In this document: positions 53,901 to 64,000 of the stretch, in pieces
How positions within the stretch are numbered: position 1 is the stretch's first letter
How the letters are laid out: every line of letters begins with the position of its first letter
DNA from: Amyelois transitella
Taxonomy: Eukaryota > Arthropoda > Insecta > Lepidoptera > Pyralidae
Length of the DNA: 64,000 bases
Reading direction: 5' to 3'
Assembly: GCF_032362555.1 (NCBI RefSeq)
Contig: NC_083516.1
Location: 4,117,001 to 4,181,000 of the forward strand
Made by a program: the position numbers and the translations under genes
Notes under the pieces: generated by a model
Told to the model about the DNA's origin: nothing
Seen by the model: the letters and a program-made list of their open reading frames with translations, nothing else
Database searches by the model: none

Positions 53901-55379
53901 GCTCGGTTGATGGAAAACTTAACTCACCATATAAGCTGGTCGTTGTAGACAAAAGAGATGCATTTAAAGTCAGGATAATTAACTTCTAGTAAATCAATAA
54001 AACACACTACTCTGAAGAATGAATTCTTGTCTAATGGTAAATATTGAATTCCTTGTATAACATCTGACATATCATTCTTGAGATTTGTTGATAGAATGTA
54101 CTGGAAAAAATTAAAAAATCAATGAAGACATTTTAGTTGCAGAAGAAAATTCAGATGTAAAAGAGAATTTTTAAAAAGAAAAATATCTTCTCTTATCATT
54201 GGTTAAACCCAGGACCTGATTCATAGAACCATTATCACAAACCATTAAAGAAATTAAACTTTACCGGTGTAAAGAATTCTTCACAAGTGGTATATATTTC
54301 TTCAATAGAAATGTCTTTGAATAGTCCCATAAACATTTGGAACATCTTGTATGATGACACAAGTATATTGTTCATTATCGATGGATCTACCTGTAACAGC
54401 AAGGCTATAATTAGACATTAAAAAGTGGGTAAGTACATGAAATTGGTATAGACATCATCATATCAACAATCTGCATGCCTAATTTCAGGGCAAGCAGTCC
54501 AGTAGTTTGGTCTGTGCATGTATAGATCATTCAGTCAGTCACCTTATATTAACAACAATAGCTCAGTATAAAATATATATATTTACCACTTCTCCTTGTG
54601 TCTCCCCAATAGCTGACAAAGCTTTAGTGGTATAAGGTATTCTCACCACCTGTAATGCACTTAATTTGTTAGGCACTATACTCAGTTAGCTCAAATTATA
54701 TATCTGAATTTAAAAGACAGCAAGAAATGGCAATCTTTTTTATTTAATGATTCAACAAAGAAATCACAAAAATAATTGTGAAAATATAAATGTCATTACC
54801 AAAACCATCCAATAGCCCTTTTCAGGTTGGTAGAAGATGTAACGTTTTGTTTGGGTTTGGAGTGCTTCACAGGGCTCTGATGAAAATGTACTGCAAAATA
54901 CAAAATAATACTCTATACAATATCTGAAAGATACAACATATGTACACTACAAAAAAAAATTTAAAATAACTTTTCTGCTTAGTATAATTTTAAACTTTAC
55001 TAACTACCTACTAAATACTTTAAGTTAGTAGTTAGTAAAGTTTAAAAACTGCAGATAATTTCATAAATTGCTCTGGTTTGTGTGTACTTTCTGTGGGTAA
55101 TATAACTCACGACATAAATTTCACCACTGCTTCGCACAATCCAACCTGATTCTTACGAGCATCACTTGCAGTTTGGCTCGGGTGGTAGTATAATATCTTT
55201 TTTAATTCCTACAAGAGTAAAAACACAAATATTTATTTAATGGTTTCAAAACTTGATAAAGAGTAGTATATAGGTGCTTGAAATATAAGGTATGGTTTGT
55301 AACTCACTTCGCCTTCCTTAGGCCCATAATTAGAATTAAATATGAAGAACGAACAAATCTTCGTTTTAACATCTATCAT
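50943..55379 (-). CDS. CCZ1: Vacuolar fusion protein CCZ1 homolog
   Basis: This subunit of the Mon1-Ccz1 complex activates Rab7 on late endosomes and autophagosomes. Eleven exons: 55308-55379, 55111-55208, 54800-54890, 54587-54649, 54265-54390, 53928-54100, 53472-53746, 52473-52654, 51825-51910, 51551-51678, 50943-51001. All phases agree, giving 450 aa; human is 482. Conserved: CSFFIFNSNYGPKEGE at the start (human LSFFIYNPRFGPREGQ), VGLCEAVVKF, VYNDQLIW, MLTLYKYLVQTLLP, YYLVVYRTLSATISFSIDG, HKFVYFNRLNLAF, DEYWVTGKISNEREFYVVI. The three longin-like parts of the family are covered. Several introns hold SINE and LINE scraps. Convergent with RFT1, divergent from EFHC1 across 1.1 kb. Confidence 0.95.
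51140..51290 (-). repeat. Helitron-like scrap in CCZ1 intron
   Basis: GATTTTGCCCGCAACTTCGC and CCCGCGCAAAT resemble the 3' Helitron end read in reverse; the far end is not defined. Confidence 0.35.
52160..52419 (+). repeat. Full-length lepidopteran SINE in CCZ1 intron
   Basis: Best copy of the family: GTGCCGTGTGGTTCCCGGCA at the head, CCATGGATGTCGTAAAAGGC, ACTTGGGATTCTTCTTTTAG, GCTGAACGTGGCC, TTGGCTCTGTCTACCCCGCA and an (ATGT)n tail. Its first 30 nt also form the right arm of an 18-bp stem with the sequence just upstream (52147-52164 with 52176-52193). Confidence 0.85.
52760..52945 (-). repeat. SINE, reverse copy in CCZ1 intron
   Basis: It starts with the reversed tail ATACATACATACATATGATC and CGTCTATATCCCTTACGGGG; the head is missing past the CTAAAAG block. 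Confidence 0.75.
53045..53215 (+). mobile_element. LINE 3' UTR fragment in CCZ1 intron
   Basis: CTCCTATCTCGGGTATGCTG and GAAGAGATTTCTTTTGAAAT match the minus-strand LINE 3' end at 27050-27160. Confidence 0.6.
54988..55047. repeat. Hairpin, 20-bp perfect arms
   Basis: TTTTAAACTTTACTAACTAC at 54988-55007 is the exact reverse complement of 55028-55047; the loop can pair further after a 4-nt offset. Intron of CCZ1. Confidence 0.75.
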
Positions 55380-55843
55380 TTTAATATATTAGTGATTATA
55401 ATTTATTTAATAAATTGATTCACTTTCATCACCACTTTTCTGAAGGGAATTTAAGTAACTCATAAAATTTCCAATTTGTTGATATTAACTTTAGCCGAAA
55501 CGCTGTTGTTAAGTATTTTTTACAAAACACATCTGCATCAGACAGGATTAATTAATTAAATGGCACCACATATATTAATAAAATAACAGACAAACCCACA
55601 TTAAGTAGGTAATGATATAATGGAATGTAACTTTTTATTTATTTACCGTCTGGTTTTTTACCACACTGAGGCTACTAGTCTCTTCTCTTCACGTTGACGT
55701 TGACCGACATTGACAGCTTTGTCATGCATGACAGTGAGATTTTTTCCAGAATTTTTCTATTTCTGGTTTTTACAATTTTGACCTCAGAAAACCATGATCC
55801 ATCCACCATCAGCCAACATGTTTTATCTCTTTTCTGGAGGGAG

Positions 55844-55933
55844 ACTTCACCATGCTAATATCCGATATCCCTAAATCCATAGTTGGCAGTTCTACTATGG
55901 ATTGAGGGATATCGGATATTAGCATGGTGAAGT
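55844..55933. repeat. Near-perfect hairpin, 40-bp arms, 10-nt loop
   Basis: 55844-55883 pairs with 55894-55933 at 39 of 40 positions; the loop is TGGCAGTTCT. It lies between the divergent starts of CCZ1 and EFHC1. Confidence 0.85.
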
Positions 55934-56097
55934 TCATATACATAAATCACATTTAGGTTCTGTAACTCATGCAACTCCGCTAACTTTGACACAGATTTAA
56001 AAACATCTTTGCTTGAAGTGTAATGCAGGTACCGCCATGCATACCAAAGTTTTAAAAACATTACCTGAAGATGCGAACTTTCTTAAATATACTTATA

Positions 56098-56365
56098 CTA
56101 GCTGTGCCCGCGACTTCGTCTGCGTGGAATAGTTATTTTGGGCATCATTAAAGGCCTCAAGGGTGAATAATTTTCCCTGTTTTTTTTTTCACTTTTTCCA
56201 TAATTTCTTCGCTCCTAGATAGTTGCAGCGTGATGTCATATAGCCTAAAGCCTTCCTCGATAAATGGTCTATTTAACACAAAAATAATTTTTCGATTCGA
56301 ACCAGTAGTTCCTGAGATTAGCGCTTCAAACAAACAAACTCTTCAGCTTATTATATTAGTATAGA
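56098..56365 (-). mobile_element. Lep1-type Helitron, intact-looking ends
   Basis: The minus strand begins TCTATACTAATATAATAAGC and ends CGCGGGCACAGCTAG, with T on the 3' side. Best-preserved ends of the four copies. Non-autonomous, no coding. Confidence 0.78.
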
Positions 56366-56526
56366 TTACCTCCGTGGGGTGCAGTTTCTTCGGTACTTTG
56401 TTACCATGGCAACTAATTTAAATGTTGTTTATTGTGGAATATGCTGTTATTTTCATTTCTTTCGATCCTAGTATTATCTTGGTTTATTTTTGATTATTGT
56501 TGTTTTTATTAATTTGAATCATCATT

Positions 56527-59500
56527 ATGGCTATAAGAAACCCAAGGCTGCCCCTTTTACCTGGCTATGGAACAAATACACTGGTAAGTGCAATACATTC
56601 AGATGTTTCTGATTTTATCTGAATAGCCAAAGGTAATAAAGGTATAGTAGTTAATGTAATGTACCTACTTAAATAAAGCTGCAAAAGTCCAAGAGAAATA
56701 CTTTTTATTTCTGTGAATCCAATAACTCACTGAATCATTTAATCCTATTGTGGCTTACGAAATTTGTGACTTCTTATTGCTTTGTTTACCCCGCAAAGGG
56801 TAAAGCGTAATAGGTATGTGTGTTTAGGTTTGTAAAAAAAAACATTTTGTAATTAAAGATTAAAGATATACGGTATTCACGGAATAGTTTATTGTATTTA
56901 GATAGGAAAGAAGAGCTTCGGCGTTCGCCCTGTGTTCACCAGCATCGACAAGGTCAATATGCTTGTGGACAAGGCCGAGGAAGGGAACCGAGTCCCGTCC
57001 ATATACTGCAGAAAGCAAGCGCCCGACCTGCCCACTTGGATCATGTATGATAAACATGTAAGTAATGCAATGGATTGCGCTTTATACGTCACAAGGAAAA
57101 CTTTGGCGAACCCCTGACTCCAGACTAATATCAGGAGGATTTTTGAGTTAAAATGATGTGGGGAGAAATTTTAAGATTTTCGTATTAGTGAGGTGGAGTA
57201 GTATTTATAAAAAAAACCCAACATACTAACATAGTTACATAATAAGACTATATTTATGTGAAAAACTGTTATTGTAACGAATTAATAAATATTTGTAAAC
57301 GTATCCAGATATTAAGATTTGAAGCATATTTCCAACAATCGCTACACGAGATGAAAGTCGGATCGAGCATTCTGCGGAAAGTGTCGATTTTCTTCTTTCT
57401 TGAAGATGGCACTTTGAAGGTAGTGGAACCAAAAACTGAAAATAGCGGCTTATCACAAGGTCAGTATGGTTTAATTCTATCTTACATTAACTGCCTTAAG
57501 TTTTTGTGTCATGTGTGATTTCTACTAGGTACCTACTTTAGGAAGGTACAGTGCAATTTTTCCGAATGGACGTGGTGATGTCTCGATAGATAGTGCCTAT
57601 ACCTACCGTGATCTAAATTGGACAAACGCATCTAAAAGAATGACGTGCTAAGTAGGTTTCTACAGACAAAAAGAACACCTACAATAAAACACTGATGACA
57701 ATACGTAGTCAAATAAACGCATCATTTGATTCCCGCAGAGTAGATAATATATAAGCACTACTAATTAATTCGTAAAATTTTAGGAACGCTTATTAGTCGC
57801 CAAAGGATAAGACTTCCATTTTCTTATGACATGTATTATGATGTACTGGATTTAAATGTCGGACGGGAAGTTACATTCTTTGGAAAGGTTTTTAAGGTAA
57901 TAATTTTTTTTTTCTCTTTAATATCATATTATTCCCGATTATTTTTCAGCCGCTAGTTTCAATGCCCTGCTGTTCATTACAGTATACTGGATTTTTTTAG
58001 TTCTTAGTCAATTTGTCTTCTAGTAGCCTCCTACGATAGAAGATAAGAAATTTTATTGAGAGCTGCTTATAATTGAATTTCTTCTGTTCCTTTGTAGATT
58101 GTGAGCTGTGATAACTTTACAAGAGTATTCCTTAACCGCCTCGGAATTAATGTGCCAGATCCGATTCCCTTTCCCGATGCTGTCGAGGTAAGTACCTGCA
58201 TAAAATCTTATAAGTAACTACTATTCTCATACTTATAGTTGAAAAATACATTTTCTATGCAAAACATCGACCATGGGCTTGAATGCTTATTAAATTTCAC
58301 AATATTCTCAGCGAGCGCCTGATACCAGAAAACCGCCAAAACATAGACCATTCAAACAATTTTTGGATTTCGACAGACAAGTTTTAAGGTAAGTTCTTTC
58401 TTTCTGTATTAAAGCATGCAATTATTTTTGCTCTGTCTTTAATTTTACTCATCTTTTTCTATTAAATGTATTTTTCTATAAATTTAAGTTAAGTAAAACG
58501 GGTCATTAAAGGGTCAGGTCAAAAGTACCCGAAACCGCCGAGTTTGCATGAAGAGAGTTATGAATGTGGATGAAGCGAAGGAAGTATGCAGAGATCGTGG
58601 CAAGTGGAAAGAGGTAGTCTCTGCCTACCCCTCCGGGAAAGAGGCGTGATTTTATGTATGTATGTATGTTAAGTTTATACCTATCATATATTTCAAAAAG
58701 ATTCTTATTTTTAATGGAAGTGTCAGGTTTCTAATATAAAAAATATAAAGCTGTAACTAATGTTTAAGAAGTTACGAAAACTATTGATATTTTTAGGTTT
58801 TATGGATACTGGGATGATAGAGATTCGGAATTCGGCGTGTTGCATCATTTAGAGATCCACTATTTCTTGGCTGATGACACTATTGAAATCAAAGAAGTTA
58901 TGCCAGCCAACTCTGGAATGGAGGCGGGACCTATGTTCTTGAAGAGAATGCGGTTGCCAAAAGTACTTACCTACTCTGTTATTAAGATATTTTTTCTTTT
59001 ATAAGGTGTAAAGCAACAAACAAAGATTTTCAAATAATTCTTAATAAGTTTAACTTGACATAGACACCTTCTTATCAATCCCAGGAATTATTTTTCGTGT
59101 GCCATTAAGCATCCAGTAACTATATTATTGTAATAAAGAGTTGCTGAGGCTGAGTTGCTGACCCATAATTATTTTTTTCATAACAAAAAACAATGCAGTC
59201 ACAGAAAAGGTTAACAATATTTTTTCAAACTTCTAGAAAATTCCTCCTCGTGTCGAAATGACAGGCGGGCCAAAACCGCCGGCGTATGGGCCCGCGGACC
59301 TGAGTATTGGGGCCGTGGTGAATGCTTTCGGCAGAAATGTCGTGTTGACCGACTGTGACCCCTACACTAAGGAATACTATAGGATCACGTATGGTATAGG
59401 TAATCTCTCTTTCATGTGACGTGTCTGGTAAAAGTTGTCTACCCCCTTGCCTTTGTTTGCGTGTATAATGCTGTGTATTTTCACCGTTTTACCATATTCT

Positions 59501-62500
59501 TATGCGATATTGATATATTTCAACGTTAGAGTTTTACTAATGTGTGATGAAAACAAGAATTATCGAGTCAATTTTTCCACTTAATTTAAAAGGATTCTGA
59601 TTCTTAGTTCTGAATCATTAAACTCACAGTTTGCTTCGTGATAATCTGATACTTGAATCAATATAACTCACAAGAAGTAATAATTCTTATCTCTCTTAGA
59701 TGCTTTCACGCCTCTGCCGATCCCAGGAGATGAAAAGGAATGTGTGAGCACGAGCACGGCAGATAGACAGCTGCCACCATGGAACGGTTACGGTTCCTAC
59801 GAAGACTCCGCCCAGAACTGTCGAACGGTAGAGCCCAAGGCACCGCATGGCGATTTCATTAAGTTTCTTCATAAAGACAGGTTCATAATTCCAATGACTT
59901 TTATCATATGGATAATCACATCTTTATCCCCTACGAGGTAGACATAGCTGAGTCTCGAAAAGACAAGGGTCAAGTCAAGAAGTCCATGTTCGGCTGTATG
60001 ACTTAATAAAACGATTTGAGATTCAAATAGTGACAAGTCACTAAAAACAAATAAGGTTAAAAGAAAAATTCCGGCTTAAAAGAAGAATTATAAATTTATT
60101 AGCCTTCCCCTTGATTACTTTTATGATCAGGACGGGGAGAAGCAGGTGGCACACACTATGTTTTTTCTACGCTACTAGAACGGCATGAAAGCTAGTTATC
60201 CTACAGATAAATCTAATTATAACTTCAAATTGATTCAGGGTTGGGTTTGACTCTCATGTACTGAGATTCGCCGCGCGCCTCATCACAGACAACCCTGAGG
60301 ACTCTCGCAGATATTTCATCATCAAGTACTTCTTGTCTGATGACACGATCGGAGTGTTCGAGTTGTGCGAACGCAATTCTGGTTTTACGGTAATTATACT
60401 TTTTGTAATTCATTATTTTGTATGGTGTGGTGGGGTCGCTCCATTTAAAACATCACTCGAACCTCAGACTACAGAGGGGTGAGAACACGTTAACGGGACT
60501 AAGGCAAGCAGGATGATGATGACTTTATTAATTTTCTTTAACATTCGCCGCAAACTTAAGACCTCGCAAAAAATTGTCAATATAAAAGTTACTTTACTTT
60601 AGCTTTAAAATTTGGATACGGAAATAAGCTGGAGATGATCTTGGGATGAACTTATTGATAAAATAATTTTATAACAGTTTTGTATGTACTAGATATAACA
60701 TTGCAAAAGAATCCAATGCAAACATAAAAAAATCTTTTTCTTTTTTAGAACTGGCCAGTTATGACACATTCTGAACAAAACAGAAAAGAGGTTGCATATT
60801 ACTAATTATATTAACCATTAGGTACCTACCATTACAATAACTGTTTTCAGGGAGGAAAGTTCTTCCGTCGTACCAAAATGTATCTGCCAGATGTTGAGTT
60901 CTTCGTGCCTAAGGAACCGCCAGCCTACACCGACCAGGACATGTGGGTTGGCAACGAGTTGGTTATCAACAAGCACCGGTTCCGATTGGTAGCCGCTGAT
61001 GAGTACGCGCTGCGGTATTTAGAGGTCAACCAGGTGCGGATATATTTTCTTAAAATAAAGAAATACATACATACACCCACATATCATGTCTTTATTCCTT
61101 ATGGGGGCCTGTACAGACCCAATAGTCTTGAAAAGACTTAGTAGCTTACTAGCCCATCGCCTAAAAGAAGAATGTCAAGTTTATAACCCTTTCCCTTCAT
61201 TGACATTCTGCACGGGACGAGAAGCGCAGGAAAAGAATTGATAGAATTCTGAACACGTGGAGTATAAAAATTTGTCTTTGATGTAAAGTAAAAAAAATAA
61301 ATGACTACATCATATAAATCATAATTAAGTCGGTCGCTCTCTCTCTCTCAAATAAATCTACAGGAAAATTTTTACATACATACATATAGTCACGTCTATA
61401 TACCTTACGAGGTAGACAGAGCTAATAGTCCCGAAAAGACTGAATGGCCACGTTCAGCGGCTCGGCTTAATGATGGAATTTTAAAAAATATTTATTTAAC
61501 AATAATTTCAATAATTCAGTATCCAATGGCCAACATAACCCTGATAATGGATAAAATTCGACGCACCTTAGCGTCGGTGGAGAATGGATACAAGAACTTC
61601 GTGGCTAAGTACATGGAGGCGGTGCTGCCCGACAAAAGAGAGCTCATGTCCGTCAGGTGTTTCAAGTAAGTTATCTTACAAATAAAAATAATAATTATAA
61701 TATAATATAGTCAATTATTTAATCTCTTCTTTGCACTTGCATTAGTCAATAACCTCACTTCTCTGGAGAGGAGCCCGGTACGGCGTTTGACATTGATTCT
61801 CAACTTACCCCTGCGACCTTTGCAGGAAAACTTAATTATTGGATCATGGGAAAAGCTTCACTAGATGTGTCTATTCCCATAATTGCCTTTTACGATATAC
61901 ATTGAAAGTAGATGGATTTAATACCTTATCGTTATTTATTTAATCCATGATCATGGTTTTGGGTACATTTTGGGCTCCTAGACCTGTAATGTGAGAGCGC
62001 AATCAGGACTAACGCTAGGAACATGACGAATTTATTGCTAACATAAAGATCTTTTATTTTGGAATTTATTAATAGACAAGCAATGAAGGAGATAATGTGT
62101 GAGAAGATGACCGAACACGAGTTCCTGACGCTGATCCGACATTTCCGCGGAGACCCAGGCATGGAGAAGAGCCCACGACGAGAAATGATTAGGTAAGTGA
62201 TAATTACAAAATTTTCGATTATTGTATTTTAATTTTATTGGAGACAAACATTTTCAATTCTGCATGGATGCCATGAGAGGCGACTAGTAAGCATATCCAT
62301 CACGCAATTTTCATCATGTCTAGCGGCGAAGAAAGAACAAAGTTAGCTAGTTGCGTCACTTTGCTACTTTCGTCTGATCCACATCTCTCAACATGCAAGC
62401 TAGTTTCCAAACTTATCCGAAGAATATGATTATCAGGTCTTTAGTATTCACTGACCTAACGCGCGGTCTTTGGGACGACCGCGACAGACTTCGTGAGGGT

Positions 62501-63632
62501 CTTATGCACGCGGACGAGGTCGGCACCGGCGTATTGTCACAGCATCGCCTGCGTCAGCTGCTGAGGGCTCATCGCCTGCCCTTGAATGGAGATCTTATGG
62601 ACTGTATGCTGTCAGTGTGAGTTGCGAGCTTCATAGAACTTTACTGTTTAGGTACACACACACACATGCAAATAGCACGTTCTTACCTCTTATTGCGTAT
62701 TAAAGTCGATAGTAATTTAAGACCTAAAGTCCCCAGAGGAAAAGGTCGGCATCGAAACCGATCGTAACTATTAAGTTACGGCTTGTGGCACTGTATACTC
62801 TTCTTTTTTTCATAATTTTATGAATCTTGCAAATCTGTGATAACTAAAGGCTTGCCGAGGATGTTATAAAAATATATTTTATATTTTGACTGAGGACTAT
62901 GTATTTTTACACAGATTGAAAAAGGATGAAAATTGCAACATTCTTTATGAAGATTTGATGGATTTCCTAGACTTTAAGACTCGACCTGTGTGTAACCTCA
63001 CAGAGGAAGACTATCAGAAAGTTGTGCGACACGCTCCTCCTGTTAAGGATACAGAGGTACATTTAATTCAAATACTATAAAAGTTTTGTGCCGTGTGGTT
63101 CCGACACCAATAAAAAGAGAACAGGACCACTCCGTCTCTTTTCCATGGATGTCGTAAAGGCGACTAAGGGATAAACTTGGGATTCTTTTTTTGGGCGATG
63201 GGTTAGCAACTTGTTACTATTGAAATCTCAATTCTGTCATTAAGTCAAACGGCTAAATGTCGCCTATCAGTCTTTTCAAGACTGTTGGCTCTGTCTACCC
63301 CGTAAGGGACATAGACGTGACTATATGTATGTATGTATAAAAGTTTCAGATATGCTCTCATGAAATTTATTAAGATAACAGTTCGACAATCTGGTAGATA
63401 TTAAAATCTGCAAACACTAGCTTAATTGCTTTAGCTTTGAGGCCGCTTAATACAGTTTTTGTAAATCAAATATATAACGGTATTCTTATTCACATTAAAA
63501 AGCTTTAAATTTAAATAATTACAGTGTAAGTTATGGGCGGAGGCGGACATGTTTATACACGATGGCTACGTAAATTGGAACGCTTTCCTCTGCCAGCTCA
63601 ACTTGGACCATTTAGTCAAGGACCAGTCGTAG
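56527..63632 (+). CDS. EFHC1: EF-hand domain-containing protein 1 (three DM10 domains)
   Basis: EFHC1 (myoclonin-1/Rib72-like) is an inner protein of ciliary and flagellar doublet microtubules. Sixteen coding exons: 56527-56583, 56902-57057, 57309-57459, 57784-57896, 58098-58187, 58312-58388, 58797-58962, 59237-59399, 59700-59880, 60239-60389, 60851-61033, 61520-61665, 62076-62192, 62437-62616, 62915-63056, 63525-63632; every phase fits, giving 726 aa. DM10 domains lie at about 72-180, 205-322 and 383-490. EFHC1 rather than EFHC2 is favoured by DFDRQVLRFYGYWDDRDSE, LPPWNGYGSYEDSAQNC and the following PKAPHGDFIKFL. The N-terminus LPLLPGYG matches the family LPFLPG. The C-terminal 180 residues are EF-hand-like (ADEVGTGVLSQHRL; DENCNILYEDLMDFL). 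In insects expression should be mainly testis and ciliated sensory neurons. Confidence 0.95.
58503..58672 (+). mobile_element. LINE 3' fragment in EFHC1 intron
   Basis: It starts in the GQVKSTRNRRACMKRVMN part and ends SAYPSGKEA plus stop and (ATGT)n. Same family as 20262-20615 and 38462-38762, more strongly 5'-truncated. Confidence 0.75.
59915..60115 (-). repeat. Degenerate SINE in EFHC1 intron
   Basis: Reverse copy: ATCACATCTTTATCCCCTAC, then GAGGTAGACATAGCTGAG and GAGATTCAAATAGTGACAAG. Confidence 0.6.
61058..61200 (-). repeat. SINE fragment in EFHC1 intron
   Basis: Reversed tail ATACATACATACACCCACAT, then TCTTGAAAAGACTTAGTAGC and GCCCATCGCCTAAAAGAAGA. Confidence 0.6.
61375..61480 (-). 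repeat. SINE fragment in EFHC1 intron
   Basis: Reversed tail CATACATACATATAGTCACG and GAGGTAGACAGAGC, then GGCCACGTTCAGCGG. Confidence 0.65.
61745..61860 (+). repeat. Unclassified interspersed repeat in EFHC1 intron
   Basis: CTCTGGAGAGGAGCCCGGTA and GCGACCTTTGCAGGAAAAC recur near 20150-20220 and partly at 655-815. Confidence 0.4.
63082..63340 (+). repeat. Near full-length SINE in last EFHC1 intron
   Basis: GTGCCGTGTGGTTCCGACAC at the head, GGATGTCGTAAAGGCGACTA, GGCTCTGTCTACCCCGTAAG and the (ATGT)n tail. Confidence 0.8.
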
Positions 63633-64000
63633 TCTATAGATCGAGTAAAACATGGTATGTATAGCTTTATATTTTGGGTGCAATAGTTTTGGTATGATTG
63701 TAATGTATTGTTTTGTAATTAAAATTATGATGATTTTTTATTACATACATATTGTCTTGTTTCTTTTTTCGCTATCGACAATCACAAAACTTTTTGATGT
63801 AGGTACATATGTTTATAGGTTTTGCAAGATATTGATGTATTAAAAAAAATTTGATTACTCGATAAAAATAAATAAGCAAGCAGAAAACAAAAGACGAATA
63901 CATTTGAAACTTTTATATTTTTATCAATCACAATAAATACATTTTTACACTCACTCTTGAAATTCTCACTTTTATATTTTAAAAAAGGCCCTTTCACTGT
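63633..64000. other. EFHC1 3' UTR and flank
   Basis: AT-rich. AATAAA words near 63865 and 63930 are candidate polyadenylation signals. No further gene seen before the right edge. Confidence 0.4.

Larger units (their letters stand above)
55380..56526. promoter_or_regulatory. Divergent upstream region, CCZ1 and EFHC1
   Basis: 1147 bp holding the promoters of both genes, the 40-bp-arm hairpin at 55844-55933 and a Lep1 Helitron at 56098-56365. No TATA box stands out. Confidence 0.4.

Noticed and set aside
1-64000. Retrovirus-like, LTR or Polinton-like elements, CRISPR arrays, bacterial operons
   Set aside because: No long terminal repeats, protease/integrase/capsid motifs or spaced direct repeats were seen; the mobile DNA here is Helitron, SINE, LINE and pogo-like.

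Overview
The window looks like a piece of a lepidopteran (moth or butterfly) nuclear genome. It is AT-rich, its genes are split into many short exons with GT-AG introns, and the DNA between exons carries Lep1-type Helitrons, lepidopteran SINEs with (ATGT)n tails and non-LTR retrotransposon pieces. Gene names come from protein similarity recalled from known families. Exon borders come from reading splice signals and checking that the frame is kept across every junction.

Layout. 163-7566 (-): condensin subunit NCAPD2, 15 exons, cut by the left edge. 8069-10308 (+): SSR3, the gamma subunit of the translocon-associated protein complex. 11445-13778 (-): a class C seven-transmembrane receptor-like protein of 484 aa. 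13.8-34.8 kb: about 21 kb without a recognisable host coding exon. It holds an ORF1-only LINE with perfect target-site duplications (21435-24238), a 2.6-kb inverted repeat interrupted by a Helitron (25583-28207), an unclassified motif-rich block (17.4-18.7 kb) and a possible distant 5' exon (33.2 kb). 34788-40339 (-): CUEDC1; its large intron contains a broken pogo/Tigger-like DNA transposon (37048-39591) that was itself hit by a SINE, a LINE fragment and a Helitron. 43699-47350 (-): LAPTM4-like lysosomal membrane protein. 48496-48874 (+): LAMTOR4, followed after only 23 nt by intronless RFT1 (48898-50577). 50943-55379 (-): CCZ1. 56527-63632 (+): EFHC1, 16 exons.

How the genes relate. NCAPD2 acts in mitotic chromosome condensation. 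SSR3 acts in ER protein translocation and RFT1 in ER N-glycan precursor assembly. LAPTM4, LAMTOR4 (Ragulator) and CCZ1 (Mon1-Ccz1 Rab7 GEF) all act at late endosomes and lysosomes, and they lie next to one another around RFT1. EFHC1 is a ciliary doublet-microtubule protein. Two convergent gene pairs (SSR3 with the 7TM gene, RFT1 with CCZ1) share compact back-to-back polyadenylation signals.

The most interesting leads are the LAMTOR4-RFT1 tandem with an intronless RFT1, a duplicated splice donor in LAPTM4 that could add 14 residues in frame, the ORF1-only LINE, a 3' tail shared by the local SINE and LINE families, and a near-perfect 40-bp-arm hairpin between CCZ1 and EFHC1. I saw no tRNA or rRNA gene, no CRISPR array and no retrovirus-like element.
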